Assembly: GCA_913776405.1 (NCBI GenBank)
Contig: CAJYOV010000569.1
Coordinates: 1-5,459, forward strand
Source: Pseudobdellovibrionaceae bacterium
Lineage (GTDB): Bacteria > Bdellovibrionota > Bdellovibrionia > Bdellovibrionales > JAMPXM01
Direction of reading: 5' to 3'
Length of the DNA stretch: 5,459 bases
The notes beneath the pieces are model-generated. The model was not told the DNA's origin. It made no database searches and was given only the letters and a program-made list of their open reading frames with translations. Position 1 is the first letter of the stretch. Each line of letters opens with the position of its first letter. Position numbers and translations under genes: made by a program. Shown here in pieces: positions 4,927 through 5,459 of this stretch.

Positions 4927-5459
4927 ATGAAAAAAGAAGCACGTAAAAAGACGACTCGATCTGTGTCGAAATCCTCAAAATACCTTCTCGCAATCGACCA
5001 AGGCACAACCGGCACAACCGTGAACGTGTTGAACCTGAAGGGTCAACCCATCGCAACCGTAAATCAGGAGTATCGACAGATCTTCCCAAAGCCGGGCTGG
5101 GTTGAACACAAGCCCGATGACATCTGGGCTAGCGTCTTAAGCACGATCGACAAGTGTTTGAAAAAAGCGAAGGCCAAGGGCGCAGAAGTCGCTGCCATCG
5201 GCATCACGAACCAGCGTGAGACCGTCGTCGTCTGGGACCGCAAAACACTCAAACCCGTTTACAATGCGATCGTCTGGCAAGACCGCCGCACAGCAGACGA
5301 CTGCGACCGCTGGAAAAAAGAAGGTCACAGCGACATGATTCGCAAGAAGACGGGGCTTGTGATTGACCCTTACTTCTCTGGCTCGAAGCTCCGTTGGATC
5401 TTGAACAACGTGAACGGCGTTCGCGCAAAAGCAGACCGCGGGACCCTTGCAGCTGGAAC
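4927..5459 (+). CDS. glpK: Glycerol kinase, N-terminal part, cut by window edge
   Basis: Phosphorylates glycerol with ATP to sn-glycerol 3-phosphate in the cytoplasm; FGGY carbohydrate kinase family. The visible 177 residues (the usual total is about 500) contain AIDQGTTGTT at 22-31 (phosphate-binding loop), PGWVEHKPDDIW at 56-67, GITNQRETVVVWD at 92-104 (R97 and E98 match the E. coli glycerol-binding R83/E84), NAIVWQDRRTADDC at 113-126 and TGLVIDPYFSGSKLRWIL at 142-159 (Y149 matches E. coli Y135). The start ATG at 4927 gives a lysine-rich extension of about 17 residues before the conserved KYLLAIDQG. GTG 4963 is an in-frame alternative without a clear ribosome binding site; GGGA at 4915-4918, eight bases before the ATG, is weak. 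No glpF, glpD or glpR is visible upstream. The gene diverges from an acyltransferase gene. Family assignment is secure; the second FGGY domain lies outside the window. Confidence 0.95.
   Translation, partial: MKKEARKKTTRSVSKSSKYLLAIDQGTTGTTVNVLNLKGQPIATVNQEYRQIFPKPGWVEHKPDDIWASVLSTIDKCLKKAKAKGAEVAAIGITNQRETVVVWDRKTLKPVYNAIVWQDRRTADDCDRWKKEGHSDMIRKKTGLVIDPYFSGSKLRWILNNVNGVRAKADRGTLAAG

Overview
This 5,459-base window is gene-dense DNA from a Gram-negative bacterium of moderate G+C content (a little over 50% by eye). It holds eight protein genes, two of them cut by the window edges. I see no rRNA, tRNA, CRISPR array, insertion sequence or phage gene, and no gene-free stretch over about 130 bases. 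The RimK/RimB pair, a periplasmic thioredoxin-fold protein, a small Flp/type IV-like prepilin and a bacterial glycerolipid-type acyltransferase would fit a proteobacterium or a Bdellovibrio-like bacterium. That placement is inference; nothing in the window proves the lineage.

Layout from left to right. (1) On the minus strand, rimB (retropepsin-like protease) runs into rimK (S6 glutamate ligase) with a 4-base ATGA overlap. RimK adds glutamates to the C-terminus of ribosomal protein S6 and RimB-type proteases are reported to trim them, so this is a writer/eraser operon. (2) Diverging from it by only 25 bases, hutI encodes imidazolonepropionase (histidine degradation), with no other hut gene visible. 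(3) A 127-base gap carries a strong 35-base hairpin, followed by an excellent ribosome binding site and a 153-residue cytoplasmic protein that I do not recognise. (4) Convergent with it lies a small minus-strand gene for a Flp/type IV-like prepilin. (5) Head to head with the prepilin, possibly overlapping its 5' end, is a membrane-anchored TlpA/ResA-like thioredoxin with a WCGPC active site. (6) Convergent with that is a minus-strand PlsC-superfamily acyltransferase. (7) Diverging from it is the 5' part of glpK (glycerol kinase), which runs off the right edge.

The common thread is compactness. Coding strand switches at six of the seven gene boundaries, and most of these junctions are only 23 to 57 bases wide or overlap. 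Several promoters and at least one terminator must therefore lie inside neighbouring coding sequence; candidates are listed. Functionally, rimB-rimK is a clear unit and the acyltransferase/glpK pair plausibly shares glycerolipid metabolism. The other genes look like independent transcription units.

I did not find a clear new multi-gene system. The observations most worth a second look are the structured leader before the unknown 153-residue gene, the orphan prepilin beside it, and the lysine-rich tail on RimB.
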